From positions 5,392,258 to 5,456,257 of the forward strand of contig CAJINV010000004.1 in the NCBI GenBank assembly GCA_905178155.1: 64,000 nt of DNA, given 5' to 3'. Position numbers and translations under genes: made by a program. Below, in pieces: positions 31,651-42,817 of the stretch (position 1 is its first letter; each line of letters opens with the position of its first letter). This DNA is from Amoebophrya sp. A120. Its lineage: Eukaryota; Sar; Dinophyceae; Syndiniales; Amoebophryaceae. The notes below the pieces were generated by a model. The model did no database searches. It was given only the letters and a program-made list of their open reading frames with translations, and was not told the DNA's origin.

Positions 31651-31876
31651 GTGCTACAGAAGCGCTTGCTTTCATGCTTTGCATCGTGTTTGTCATGCAT
31701 GAAATAATAACACTTCTTCGTCCTGTGCAGTGCTTCCCCCTTTCGAGGGGCACGGCGCCAAATCTGTCATGCATTTTTCACCCCTCTTTCGGGGGAAGAA
31801 AGACCAAATTTGTCATGCGTAATCGCGTCCCGTTCCGAACTCCGTTTATAAAATGAAAGCAAGCAGCAATAGCACC
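31651..31876. repeat. inverted-repeat element between plus-strand genes 1 and 2
   Basis: GCTTGCTTTCAT (31664-31675) faces ATGAAAGCAAGC (31853-31864); the similarity extends outward imperfectly through GTGCTA. The interior has TTTGTCATGC motifs as in introners, but the element lies outside a coding frame. Confidence 0.5.
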
Positions 31877-31932
31877 GAGTTCGCGGTGCTATTCCTCGTT
31901 TTTTTCGTGGTATAGGCGGAGTGAAAGGCGGA

Positions 31933-34494
31933 ATGAAGAGTATTCCGGGCTCGGACTGCGCCCTTAACAGGGCGGACTTTCAGAACCACTCTACCACCGC
32001 GACAGAGGACCTGCAACAACATCAGCCTGCAGAGCCTGTGCTGCCTTCTGCAGAGCCGGCCCCGAAACGGGCGTATGCGGGTGTGCGAGCCATAGACGCC
32101 AAAAGGGCGGACCAGACGCACGAGCCCGGTTCTATGCCGTCGCAGAAGGACGTGCTGAAGAAGACCACCAGCAGAAACAAGTTACGCAATACAAATTTCC
32201 TGCTCATGTGCAAAATGCATGGCAAATCTAAAGCAAGTTTCAGCATGCCGCTTGTCATGCTGAATAGGGTCGGAGTACAAGTCTGTCATGCAGAAACCGA
32301 GTTCGTACTTGTGCGGGAAATTTCCCATGGATACAAGTGGAACGAAGACGATAAGCATGAGAAGCTGCGGCACCATTACATCGCGGCGGAAATGGACAAA
32401 GAAAAGCGGAAAGAAGAAATCCGGAAGATGTCGGAGGCCGAGATCGAAGAAGTGGACAAAGAAGAGAAGCGGCCGCTTATTATCTGTCAGCGGGAAAGCG
32501 GATTCTACCAGGCGGTGGAAGCGGACGTGACGAAGCGGCACCAGAGTGAAACCTTCGACGCAACCAAATGGCTTCCCGCCATGTGTAACCGGACGAACCA
32601 GCAGGTCGGGCAGGAAACGCCGCCGGAAATAACGGCCAAAGGACGGCCAAAGCCCGCAAGTGCAGTGCTATTTGCGCGGTATTTGCGGTCGCGGAGAGCG
32701 CGGGTGCGCGAGCTGCGGAAGGAACGCAAAGAAGCAGGTGTTGCGGAGGGCGAATTGAATGATCTGAAGCTTGCGGTGGAGGAAGATGACGATACGCAAG
32801 ACAAATTGTAGAACAGCCCTGCTTTTGCGTTCAGATTTTGTATTTGTGATTGCATGACACCCTGCGAAAGATACGCTTTTGCTTTTCGAGAACAACAGCA
32901 ACATAGCATGACAAGTTGGCACCAGATTTGTCCTCTTGGAAAACACGAGCACAGCGCTTCCGTGATAGCAGACTTGATCGTGCTGAAATACAAAAGCAGG
33001 GCGTTCTACAAGTTTGAACGGCATACGCGAAGATGAAGAGCCGGTGGAGGATGACGAAGATCCCAGCAACGACGCAGCGGCTCTCATCCCCGAGGAGGTG
33101 GCGCAAGGACGGGACGTCTGCGCCCTGTTCTCGCCGTTTGTGATCACCAGATTCCTGAATACCAAGACGAAGCAGTGGGTGCCGTTTCTAATCTCCGACT
33201 GCGTATTGACGCCCGCCAGCTTCAAGGCAATCAAGCTGCTCTACACGGGGAAACCGGAAGCGTGGCACAAAGCGACGCTCTACACATCCCACAAGGACTA
33301 CCTGTTCTCTGACAGCGAGGCTACCGACTACGACCTCGACACAATCTCCGAAATGTACACATTGGAGATAAAGGACGCGGATGATACAGGCCGTGTGCGC
33401 TTGTATTGCGGAAAGCAGGCGCAGCTGCTGAAGCCCGGTGGCCCGAAGGTGAAAGCGGGGAAGGTCGGTGGAGGAGAAGGTGATCAAGGAGGACTGGGCT
33501 TCTGCTACCAACGAGCAGAAGGCCGCACAGATGGATCAGCTACAGAAGTTTTTGCAGCCCGTTTCCGACGCTGCTTGTGCACCAAAGGCGAAGGACAAGA
33601 TTTTCGTGATCCAGGAGAGCAGAATGGTGGCGCTTCCGGTCCGCGCGGAGGAACTGGATCCGCAGGCAATCCGCGTCGAAAAGGAAACCCAATCTGGTAA
33701 AGCGACGCAAACACAGTCGAATCTGGAAACGCAGACGGGATCGCAGGCTACCGCGAAGTCGAGCGACGATCGAAATTTCCGGCAAGGAGTACAAGCTCCA
33801 CATCTCCGCGCGACAAGAAACCATCAATCAGTTGGAACCGATGAGAATTGATGGCTTCAAGATAAAGGAGGCAAGCTCCGTCTCCGACCGCAAAACCGAA
33901 GGGCGAGATAGCATCCGGCTGCAGATTTTCGCGTTGGAAAAGAAGTTGAAGCAGAAGCTGGCAAAGCAGATCTTGAACCCGAACACTACGCGGCACTGCC
34001 AGTCGAAGGGGCAGACCTTGGGGCGCGGTATGCGATTCGACGAAGCCGACGGTCCCCGCTGGACTGACGCGCGTTTGTCGGTGTGGGGTGTACGCGCCCG
34101 TTTTATCGCCGAAAAAGCTGGCGACAACACCGACTACGAGCGGAAATGCAATGATGAAGACGTCGAAATCCTCAAGCAGCAGTACAGCCTGTACATGAAT
34201 GACGTGCACCAATGGGCCCAGACCCGCGCCGGTGGCTGCACAACGAAACTGAAGGAGTTGGAATACGAAATGGAGATTGACAAGCGCACGCCGCAGTGCC
34301 TCGATCCGCGGAATACTACCAGCGAGTGGCTTGACTTCCGTGACGCCACGGAAGGGGAGAAGGACATCAGTACCAAGTTGGTCGAGCGGCAGAAGGAGAA
34401 GAACTCCAAGAAGAATAAAGGCGGCTTTCTGCCCACGGTTCCGGAAGTGGAGTACGAAGCTGCTTTGGAGGTCCATGTGCCGGCGATTGCGTGA
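31933..34494 (+). CDS. unknown charged protein (plus-strand gene 2), two frame breaks
   Basis: Exons 31933-32182, 32339-32792 and 33031-34494. Introner removal joins TSRNK to WNEDDKHEK and EEDD to EDEEPVEDDED, both in frame. The N-terminal half is rich in Lys/Glu (KEKRKEEIRKMSEAEIEEV); the third exon begins with a more ordered part (VCALFSPFVITRFLNTKTK). Near 33465 and again near 33740-33780 the coding character moves to the next frame (each needs one base skipped); the third frame then runs from about 33780 to TAA-free sequence ending EVHVPAIA* at 34494. These could be assembly errors, undetected tiny introns or real frameshifts. No family recognised. Confidence 0.5.
32183..32333. mobile_element. 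introner, family G (short)
   Basis: Ends TACGCAATACAAATTTCC and GGGAAATTTCCCATGGATA (imperfect inverted repeat); perfect duplication CAAGT (32178-32182 and 32334-32338); 151 bp, the shortest found. Excision is in frame. Confidence 0.8.
32793..33025. mobile_element. introner, family G-related
   Basis: Ends TACGCAAGACAAATTGTAG and the imperfect complement CTACAAGTTTGAACGGCATA; flanks GACGA/CGCGA match at 3 of 5. Excision keeps the acidic reading frame. Confidence 0.7.
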
Positions 34495-34559
34495 TGGAGC
34501 GACGGCGTACCTGATAGAGTTTTATTTGTAAATTATGAACAAGAATCTCAACTCTCTCT

Positions 34560-34880
34560 CGTCTCCGTTTTTTCTCCTGAAAAAGGAGATCATTTCTGAG
34601 ACCAAAAAATGTCCTCTGAATAACTTTTGAATATCTTTTGATTTTTCAGTTTCGAAACAGCAAAGTGAAAAAGATTATCTTTTTTTGAGCTCTCTGAGTA
34701 TCTTTTTCGGAGAGCTCTGTTTATCTTTAGGCCGATGGTATACTCGGATTTCCAGCACCTTCTGAATATCTTTTTCAGAGGCTTCTGAATAACTTTCAAA
34801 GATATGTAAATGGTGCTTCACTACCTCCGAACCTACTCACTTTTTGACCTCTCTGAATATCTTTTTGGAGTCAAAAAATG
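34560..34880. repeat. cluster of short hairpins built on TCTGAATATCTTTTTCAGA
   Basis: At least five variants of CTCTGA(A/G)TATCTTTTTCnGAG, several self-complementary at their ends, lie downstream of gene 2. They could act in 3' end formation or be a decayed tandem repeat. Confidence 0.55.
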
Positions 34881-35074
34881 TCTCGCTTTGGATGATCGTT
34901 TCTTCTAGAAAAATCTAAGTTAAAAGAAGCTCTCTCAGACAACGCAACTCTTCTTGCAAAAGGTAGATTAGGAACTAGCAAAATACCTTCCTGTAGTAGT
35001 GTAGTACTGCCAGCGCGCTTGCGTGATACCAGCGGAGCCGACGACCATGGACTACCTGGAATGGACCTTTGACC

Positions 35075-35221
35075 ATGGAAACCTTCAACGCGCACGGGTA
35101 CTACACCACCTACTGCGCCTCTGCTGTTACCGTGGGCCTCGTGGACTTTGGTGCGTACTTGACGTTGGTGACCATAGCCGCGAACTTGCCGTTGCTGGTG
35201 TTGCGCGGCGTGCTGGCATAG
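35075..35221 (+). CDS. small hydrophobic ORF, 48 aa
   Basis: METFNAHGYYTTYCASAV followed by a hydrophobic stretch (YLTLVTIAANLPLLVLRG) and a stop. The GC-rich third positions resemble the neighbouring genes. It could be a tiny membrane protein or the last exon of a gene whose earlier exons I cannot identify. Two ATGs upstream are in another frame. Confidence 0.3.
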   Translation: METFNAHGYYTTYCASAVTVGLVDFGAYLTLVTIAANLPLLVLRGVLA

Positions 35222-36007
35222 TTATTAATTGTAGAATAAATAGAATTTACAACAAGACTGCGAAAGCATTATAGTAGGTCGAAAGTAACATAAGAACAAG
35301 TAAAAAAGTACAACACACGCATGTAGTAGAACATACACAACAGACATTGGGAAAGCATACACGGCAAAGACCGTCCTTGACTGATATAGAGCAGAAAACA
35401 GCCTGCAGTCGCATACAGATTTGCTTTGTACAGGAATAGTTTCCGGGTGTGAGCACGCAATATGCATGACAAACACCACGAAGAGAATTAGTGTCTCATC
35501 ATCGCGACGCAGGAATAGGGAACATAAGCACAAAAGTCCACACGTAGAATGGAAAAACAACATCTCTGTACCTCTGGAGTCTTGTGCTCCGCTGCTGGTC
35601 TGAATGCCATCTTTTCCGTTCATTTCGTATCAACACTGCTAAGGACGAGCGACCTGATGTTAGTTATGGCTACTTTGCTTTGATATCACATCTCGCAAGC
35701 ACTGAGCTGGATCTCAATTGATAGTTCTGAAAAAAAAAGCACGAAAGCGCATGTGTAACAGTGTCGGTTCTTTGTTTATGAATTTGAGATGAGGAGGCGC
35801 TACTGAAACTACAGCAATTCTTCTCTTTCCACGCACCAATCGGTCCACAAGAAATCGCGTTTTTTTTTGCCTAGAATAACGATGACCTTAAACGGGCAGT
35901 TTTCACTTTGCACTTCTAATCAAAACCGTAGGGAGAAAAACTTCAACAGTTTTTGCGTGAGGAAACTCAACCTTCTCTGAGTTCCTCTTCCTTCTGAAAA
36001 AGCAATA
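35222..36007. other. intergenic, nothing recognised
   Basis: AT-rich spacer upstream of plus-strand gene 3; would contain its promoter. Confidence 0.45.
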
Positions 36008-39000
36008 ATGGCACTGCGTCGTCAGCCGACCGACCAAGTCGCCCAGGAGTTTGTCCAACGGGCGCAGATGGACGTATAATTTTTGGAACATGATGCGTTT
36101 TTCTGATGCAGAATTGATGTTGCTTTGGAAACAGATGACTTATGGACTCTTCAGAAATAAACTGAATCTACATCAAATACAGCCCGACGCTACCCTCCTG
36201 GCCGCGATTGAACACGTCTATCGTCAAGAAGGCCGCGCGCGTACTCGGTTGACTTCTCGTGTGCAGTTTTTGAGCCGCCTCGACAACGAGCAGATCAACT
36301 CGCAGCTGTCGTGTCCGTTTGAGCAAACATATGCATTACAAATTACCCTTGCGCTTCACTCTTTGCATGATGATAGCGTCGTGATAAAAAACAGCTGGTC
36401 ATGCGTGATTGTCATGCGTTACGAGCATAGTTTACACCTTTGGCGAGGCTGTGGCGCAGCGCAAGTTTCCCTTGCATACTTTCATTGCCCGCCACATGCT
36501 CCGCCTGCCCGGACCGGTGAAGCTGTGCTTGCACTCGCGCACGGACTACCTGCACCGCGAAATCATGACCATGACCACCCGCGATTTTAACGGGATCACT
36601 CCCGTCCAGGAGTTACGTGTGGCCGTATTAATGCATGAGTTATTTGCTTCAAATTTGCGGCGATAAGAGCGCGTTTTTCTGCGCATGCAAAAAGATAGAT
36701 CTGTCATGCAAAAAGCACCACTCGACGTGATGAATTCGTGAAGTGTTATCGACATGAACAAAAAACCACTACAGAGCCACCTTGTGGGTCGTTATCAATC
36801 CATAAGTGATGAGCAGTCGGCGGCGCGTGCTCTCGCTTCCTGCGCGAAGTTAATGCCCCTGCTCCGCTTCGAGGCCAGCAAGGTGCAGCTGGAGATGGCT
36901 GCCGTCCACGCGCTGTGTCAGGGTTCCTTGTATCGTCGCGGGAACACCCAGCAGACCCGCACCCTGTCCGACTTTTCTGCCTGGTATCAGTACCTGTTTT
37001 GCAAAGAGGGACTTTTGATTTCTAGGTGAGCAACAGATGCTCCTGCATGACATGCAACGCCAAAACTCCTTTTAGAAATGGAAATTTGTAACGCAAAAAG
37101 TGATACCGTAACAGGGCCCAGGGTCGCGGTCGCGCCTACTGCGCCGGTGCTACTCCGTTGACCGAGATCAAGGAGAACTGCGAGTTGATCCAGGGTGCCT
37201 TGTTGAGCAAGCAGGTCCGCCAGCTGGAGACCATCGCTGTGAACGACGTGCTGGGAGCCGGTGATCCGGATCAGCCCCAGACGGTCCAGGAGCTGTTTTT
37301 CGAGAAGATCTCCGAGGTGCAGTATAGTGAGTGCTTTTTCTAGAAAAAAGTATCAGGCTTCTCATGCTTTCCGTAAGAGGATCACGCCAGTCATAGGAGG
37401 AGAGAGAGATGCTTCTTTTTGAGACAGATTTGCACGCTTTCACGTACCTTTGCCGCGTATAATTCTATCTTTATCATTTCAAAACTCCATACCTTCAGGT
37501 GCTAGAGAAGGCTGCCACGGATGAGTTGTTGATCGTCGTGAAGAATGAGATCAAGGAGTTGCTCCGTACTGGCAACCCCACTGCCACGGACATGTATGTG
37601 AGTGAGAACATAAGAAGGTCACTTGAGATATGATGCTCGTGCTTGATAACCTCGTGTCATGGTGGCCATGCGAAGACATGCGTGGAATTTTGAGCTTTGT
37701 CATGCAGAAACAGAATATCTTAGAGCTCGGACAGCTGTATCGGTATTTCGAACAAAAAAGCTCGCCAGACATGCACGAAAATCGAGCATCATAGCCCATC
37801 CCGCCTTCTCCACTTTTGCTTGCATAATCTCCAGTCGGTTGAGCGTGCGTTCTCCACGTCCCCGTGCCCGGAGATGTTGTACTGGAACGCTGCTGCCGCC
37901 GCGCACTCGTACATGGGCGATACGGATATCGATGACCTGGTATGAAAGTGCTTCTTTTTGAGTTGTAGAATCAGCTACGCCAAAGCGTCTTCATTACGAC
38001 CTATATTCGCACGCTGCGTTGCTGTTCAAAAATCCGGAGCAGTCGTTGTTTCTTTACGCATGCAGGACGACAATTTCAAAACTTAAAAACAACTATAAAT
38101 AACAACAGCGCCAGATGTGGTTTCGTACGTACTTGACCAACATCATCAACTGGATGGGCCGCGACTCCGGTCCGCACCCGGTCTTGCAGTGCATGGACAC
38201 CTTGATCACCCGCGTTAAGGAGGGGTTTCCGAAATGCCAGAAGCTTCCCCAGAACACCTTCTTGGAGATGACCGGCCGCTTTCGGAGCCAGCTCCTCGCC
38301 ATGGACCAGAACCGTATTGATGGAGAATTTTCCACGTTGAAGGGGCAGTTGACCGCCATGACGACTACCTGCGAGAACGCCCTTCCGTTCGACCAGCGCG
38401 ATGGGATTCTGGAGATGTCCGGCGTCAGCGACTTCTTCGTGAACTTCCCGGTCCCGGATCGCAGCCCGGTGAAGCCGTTGTGCGACTTGTGTGTCATGAT
38501 CTGCAACGTCTTCGCCAACGGGCCGGAGAACCTGAACATCCAGAACATCGCCCGCGATGCTCTGACGATGAAGAACGAGTACGATCAGAAGTTCGTTGGG
38601 GCGTTTCCCTCCATGATCGACGCCGCGCAGGGATTGCTCACGGCTTTCGTGAAGATGATGCAGTCCACGGAGGAGGGGGCGCTCCGGACGCACCTTTCCA
38701 ACGGTACAATAAGACTAAGAGCGAAAAGATGACGTTGCGAGGGAGGAGTGTTGATTTTTGACGCGAGCGCTACAACCACTCAGAGGCGCGTATGAAAATC
38801 GGTCCCGTGCATACAAATTTCAATTTCAACTACACAAAACTACTCACAGGTCAGTACGACCAGGCCATGGCGGAGCTCAACCGCATGGAGCTCCCCATGG
38901 CGTTCTTGGACATGGACGTCCGGCAGCGTCTTTACAAAGAGATCGAGAGGGAGCGTCCCGTTGCCGGTGCCGCCAAAGCTGCCGGTGGTCCCGCGGGGAA

Positions 39001-39145
39001 CGGTGAACCCGCGCCCCAACGACGACGCATCAGCATCAACTTGCACCAGGCCGTGCCGCAGCAGCCCGCTGCCCAGATTGGTGTGATCCCGAATCCGGAT
39101 GATGATCCCACGCTCAATGCGGACACTGCGGAAGTCGACGTGTGA
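36008..39145 (+). CDS. unknown protein, about nine exons (plus-strand gene 3)
   Basis: Starts MALRRQPTDQVAQEFVQRAQ (36008-36073); introns begin GTATAA, GTATTA, GTGAGC, GTGCAG, GTGAGT, GTATGA, GTACAA and end AG, except one at about 36340-36430 that looks like an introner-type intron. Exon joins that read through include RVA|QSAARALA, KISE|VLEKAATDE, TDMY|SVERAFS, DIDDL|RQMWFRTY and LSN|GQYDQAMAE. The product of roughly 640 residues seems soluble and helical (LLTAFVKMMQSTEEGALRTH, LNRMELPMAFLDMDVRQRL). The tail is Ala/Pro-rich and low complexity. Codons end mostly in C or G, as in a strongly expressed gene. No family recognised. Confidence 0.65.
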
Positions 39146-40500
39146 TTTTGCTATTCAGAATTAGAAATAGCACTGTCGTCAAAGTAGAATTGATAACCAC
39201 GCGCACCGCGCTGGCACCTGTATGATGATGATTACACCTCGGCACTCTTTTCCTTTGACTTTCGACTATACTATACCTGAGAAGGGGCAGTGGTAAATCT
39301 GCCATGCTTAGTGACCTTCTTCTGTTTCTACAACAAATGCACAATTCCACTTTGGCCATCAGTTTTCGATCATAGAGCTTGTTGTATGATGTAACAGCAC
39401 AAGTGATTTAAGCCCCTACACTTTGCGCACGGGGTGCAATTTAGTAGGAGTTACTAGCTTGAGTGAAAAACCGTTGGGCTCTAGTGACAAACATACTCCA
39501 GCACTCACATCGTGGTGGAGGATACAATTTCTACACAGGGGGTCGAGAATCTAATTGTAAAAATTATTATTATTGATTTTTTTAGTGTGGAGGCGTGAGT
39601 TTCTGATGACTAGTTCTGCACTGTACATAGAGTTTTGCAATTCGGAATTGGTGTAAAGCCAGAGTCTGAATTGTCAAATTTCACTTTGGGGTTGGAAAAG
39701 AAAAATACAAACGCGATACACATTCTAGGTAGTAGAACTTTTATTGTTCGCGTTACACATGGCACAAGCAGCACAGGTCGGTGGAAGAATTCGGTGAAAG
39801 AACTTGGAAACTCGGTCGAAAGACGCGCGCACATGAAGGCTTGGTAGTGATGGAGTCGGAGACTCGGTGTGAATGTGTGTTTGTATGCCAGAGCTGGCAA
39901 GCGTCGTCGGTGTGCCCGTAGCTGCGATAGTGAAAAGGCTCGCGGTGATGGAAAAGGGGACTCGCGAATAGAACAAAAGAGCCGCTAGTTCTCACATCGT
40001 ACACACACTCTTCTATGCTAATCGTCCTTCATAGTAGCAACTCAAACCAGAACACTCTTAGACCAGTTTCGCAATCTCAGCCGCTTCTCAAAAAAAAACG
40101 ATCATCTTGTATACGTAACTTCACAACTTCGCAAAATCTCGCTTCTACTTCACATCTATCACAAGAAAAAACACAATCTTCACATCTACAGCGTACATGC
40201 TCGCGTCATACATAGCTTTACACTTTTTACATTCAGACTTGTAGCCACACATGCACACTTGCTGATACAAAATGGAAGCCGCCTCCCCGGGCGGGATATA
40301 AGTTCGGGCGTATTGCAAAACTGGCAAGAGATCGCGCGCAAAGAAAGAAGTTCTTACTCATGCATAGGTGCGTAGTCCGTTCATACACATACACGGCTGC
40401 GCCGTCCGATCGATCTGATTATGCTTTTCGTGTGGACATACAAACACACTGCAGGAGCGACTAGTACTACACAGCTACCAAAACACGCTTAACGCAGCTC
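39146..40500. other. convergent strand-switch region, no gene
   Basis: Lies between the end of plus-strand gene 3 and the minus-strand genes beyond 41.5 kb. AT-rich; short frames without coding character. Confidence 0.5.
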
Positions 40501-40504
40501 CCGC

Positions 40505-40665
40505 TGAGCTTTGCGATTGTGGCGAAGGGCGATTGTGGCGAAGGGCGACTGTGGACCGCCCGGTCGACGGGCAATTGTGGATGTGGCGAAGGGCGACTGT
40601 GGATGTGGCGAAGGGCTGTTTGGAAGAAGGGCGATTGTGGATGTGGCGAAGGGCGATCGTGGATC
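40505..40665. repeat. short-period tandem repeat
   Basis: Repeats of TGTGG(A)TGTGGCGAAGGGCGA, about 17-24 bp each, directly next to the 71-bp array. Confidence 0.75.
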
Positions 40666-40695
40666 CGCCGCCGACAGCTGCGATTGTGGACGCGA

Positions 40696-41193
40696 CAGTG
40701 GCCACTGCGGGTGGAGCGTGGAATGCGAGAAGCGGGTGGAGCGGCCGACGCGAAAATGTGGATGCGACAGTGGCCACTGCGGGTGGAGCCGTGGATGCGA
40801 GACGGCGGTGGCGCGGCGACTGCGAAATGTGGATGCGGCAGTGGCCACTGCGGGTGGCGCGGTGGACGCGAGACGGTGGTGACACGGCGGCTGCGAAATG
40901 CGGATGCGGCAGTGGCCACTGCGGGTGGAGCGGTGGACGCGCGATGCGGGTGGAAGTGCGGCTGCGAAATGTGGATGCGGCAGTGGCCACTGCCGGTGGA
41001 GCGGTGGACGCGAGATGCGGGTGGAGCGGCCGCTGCGAAATGTGGAAGCGGCAGTGGCCACTGCGGGTGGAGCGGTGGATGCGAGACGAGTGTGGAGCAG
41101 CGGCTGCGAAAAGTGGATGCTGCAGTGGCCACTGCGGCTGTCGCGGTGGATGCGACATGCGGGCGGAACGACGGCTGCGGAATGTGGACTGCG
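40696..41193. repeat. 71-bp minisatellite, seven units
   Basis: CAGTGGCCACTGCGGGTGGA starts at 40696, 40768, 40839, 40910, 40981, 41052 and 41123, giving periods of 72, 71, 71, 71, 71, 71. Units diverge by several bases each. Several frames on both strands lack stops across the array. Because 71 is not a multiple of three, any protein read would change frame at every unit, so I do not call a gene here. Confidence 0.9.
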
Positions 41194-41541
41194 AATGGAG
41201 CCTCCAGCTGTAGCTCTGCTACCAACGCGTGGAGGCGTGCTGCTGACGGGTGGATGTGGATTGCGGATACCAGCGTGCTGGCGACGCGCAATCGCAACTG
41301 CGGACGGAGCGGAGACGGGACGCGGAAAATACGGCGTTCACTGCGACGACAGCGGGGAGCGGAACTGCAGACACGACTCAAACATATGCGGAATCTAGTT
41401 TACAGTGAGTATTGTGAAGCTTGCATGAGGTGGTGGCTCTCTCTGATCAAAAAAAAAAGCAGGTGGCGAACACAAATCCGAACGGCGACATTTACGGGCG
41501 ACGACCATCATCGCGTTGTGCTTTTTCTAATCACAAAAAGC

Positions 41542-42018
41542 TCAAATTGCGTGCGTAGACTTGTAGTCTGCGGCGATGCGGGCATGATGCCTAAACAAGA
41601 ACACCTTCGCGAGCCGGCGATCCCCACCTGATGTTGGTTGAGGTGGGAGGCCGGCCAGTTTGGTGCTCGCGAAAAAAATACTTTCCAAAGAAATCCGGAA
41701 GAAATCCGAAATCCGGGGCCCATCAGAGCGCGGCGGCGCCAAGTCTTCCACTTTCTCGCCACCATCCGCACTGCCGTCCGGCTGCAGGGTCTGGGAGGAT
41801 TTACCCTGGGAGGATTTACCCTTTCCGCTCCCGCGGAAGTTCTTCGCGTCGTCCTCGTAGGCAGTCACCTCCCCCATTTTGCCCAGCGATTGCACCGCTG
41901 CCAGGGTGGTAACAACATGGCCACGCTTACCGCACCGGTTCGCGGGTTTGCTGCGCATTTTCGTGCCGGAGGAAGCTGCGACGAGAGTCATTTTGTCGAA
42001 CGAAGGAAAATATGTCAC
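41542..42018 (-). CDS. hypothetical protein, 158 aa
   Basis: Open frame starting MTYFPSFDKMTLVAASSG, with Lys/Ser/Gln-rich KGKSSQGKSSQTLQPDG that comes from a direct 15-bp duplication at 41803-41832. Its C-terminal third overlaps the dispersed repeat shared with 27705-27775. Coding status is doubtful. Confidence 0.25.
   Translation of the reverse strand: MTYFPSFDKMTLVAASSGTKMRSKPANRCGKRGHVVTTLAAVQSLGKMGEVTAYEDDAKNFRGSGKGKSSQGKSSQTLQPDGSADGGEKVEDLAPPRSDGPRISDFFRISLESIFFASTKLAGLPPQPTSGGDRRLAKVFLFRHHARIAADYKSTHAI
41690..41755 (+). repeat. dispersed repeat, copy 2
   Basis: CCAAAGAAATCCGGAAGAAA followed by ...CATCAGA(A/G)CG-CGGCG matches the complement of 27705-27775 over about 65 bp with small gaps. 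Confidence 0.6.
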
Positions 42019-42817
42019 GCTGGTCCTTAATACCGGATCGGGGAGAGGTTTTCTCCACTTGAGCCAGTTTAAAAGTTCTCTTACCGCTCAATCAATCACC
42101 TATCTCTAGTACCTGCACCTTGTAGACTTGTCAGAAGAAGACCATCAGTTCTGTAGTTGAAGAAAAAACCCCCGAAGCAAAAGTCACTCTGCAGTATCTC
42201 CCTGCTTCCCTCCACCCTGACGTCCTCTCCGGCCAAACATGTCCAATACGCTCACTCTGAAGATTTTTCTGAAACGAAAAATAAAACCACTCGCGCACAA
42301 GATTTGAACATGGAGACGGAAAGGTGCATATTTATCCGGATTCTATTTTTTCCGAGGCAAAAAACCTACGCTTGTTTCATGTCGTGAAAAGAACATTTGT
42401 GGTTTCAAACAACGATCATAAAGCCACGATTTTTTGATTAGAAGTCCACACTCCTTTTCATCGCGTAGTAGATTTACTATACTCATCTTACATTTTGGCT
42501 TCCATTTAATCCTGCCCCAGTAGGGGCGACAGAGTTTCTCTTTTCGGTCGCGCATCGCAGCGGGCTGCGAAAGAGCTCCTTTACCTGTCGAAAGTCACGC
42601 CCTCGTGCTGTGACTGCTGGACCTGGTTTTGTTGTTTCTCTTGCTCCGAGATCGTGTTCCCGCCCTTCTGCAGCTGTGGTTTGATTCCTTTTTCTAGCGG
42701 CTGTTTTTGCGGCGCAGGAGCCTTCGTTTGTTGCGTCGCACCCTTCATCTGTTGCGACGCACCCGTCGTCTGTTGCGACGCACCCTTCAACATCTGTTAC
42801 GACGCAATCCTCGGTCT
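42019..42817. other. 3' flank of the 1279-aa gene with a 21-bp GCGTCGCAACAG-type repeat
   Basis: At 42725-42800 three to four near-repeats of TGTTGCGACGCACCC(G/T)TC occur. In one minus-strand frame they read as KGASQQ repeats and could extend the upstream gene by an unseen small intron or frameshift. Confidence 0.4.

Noticed and set aside
40467-41631. Open frames of 304 and 370 codons over the minisatellite
   Set aside because: They exist on both strands and in several frames, follow the 71-bp repeat, and show no ordered domain.
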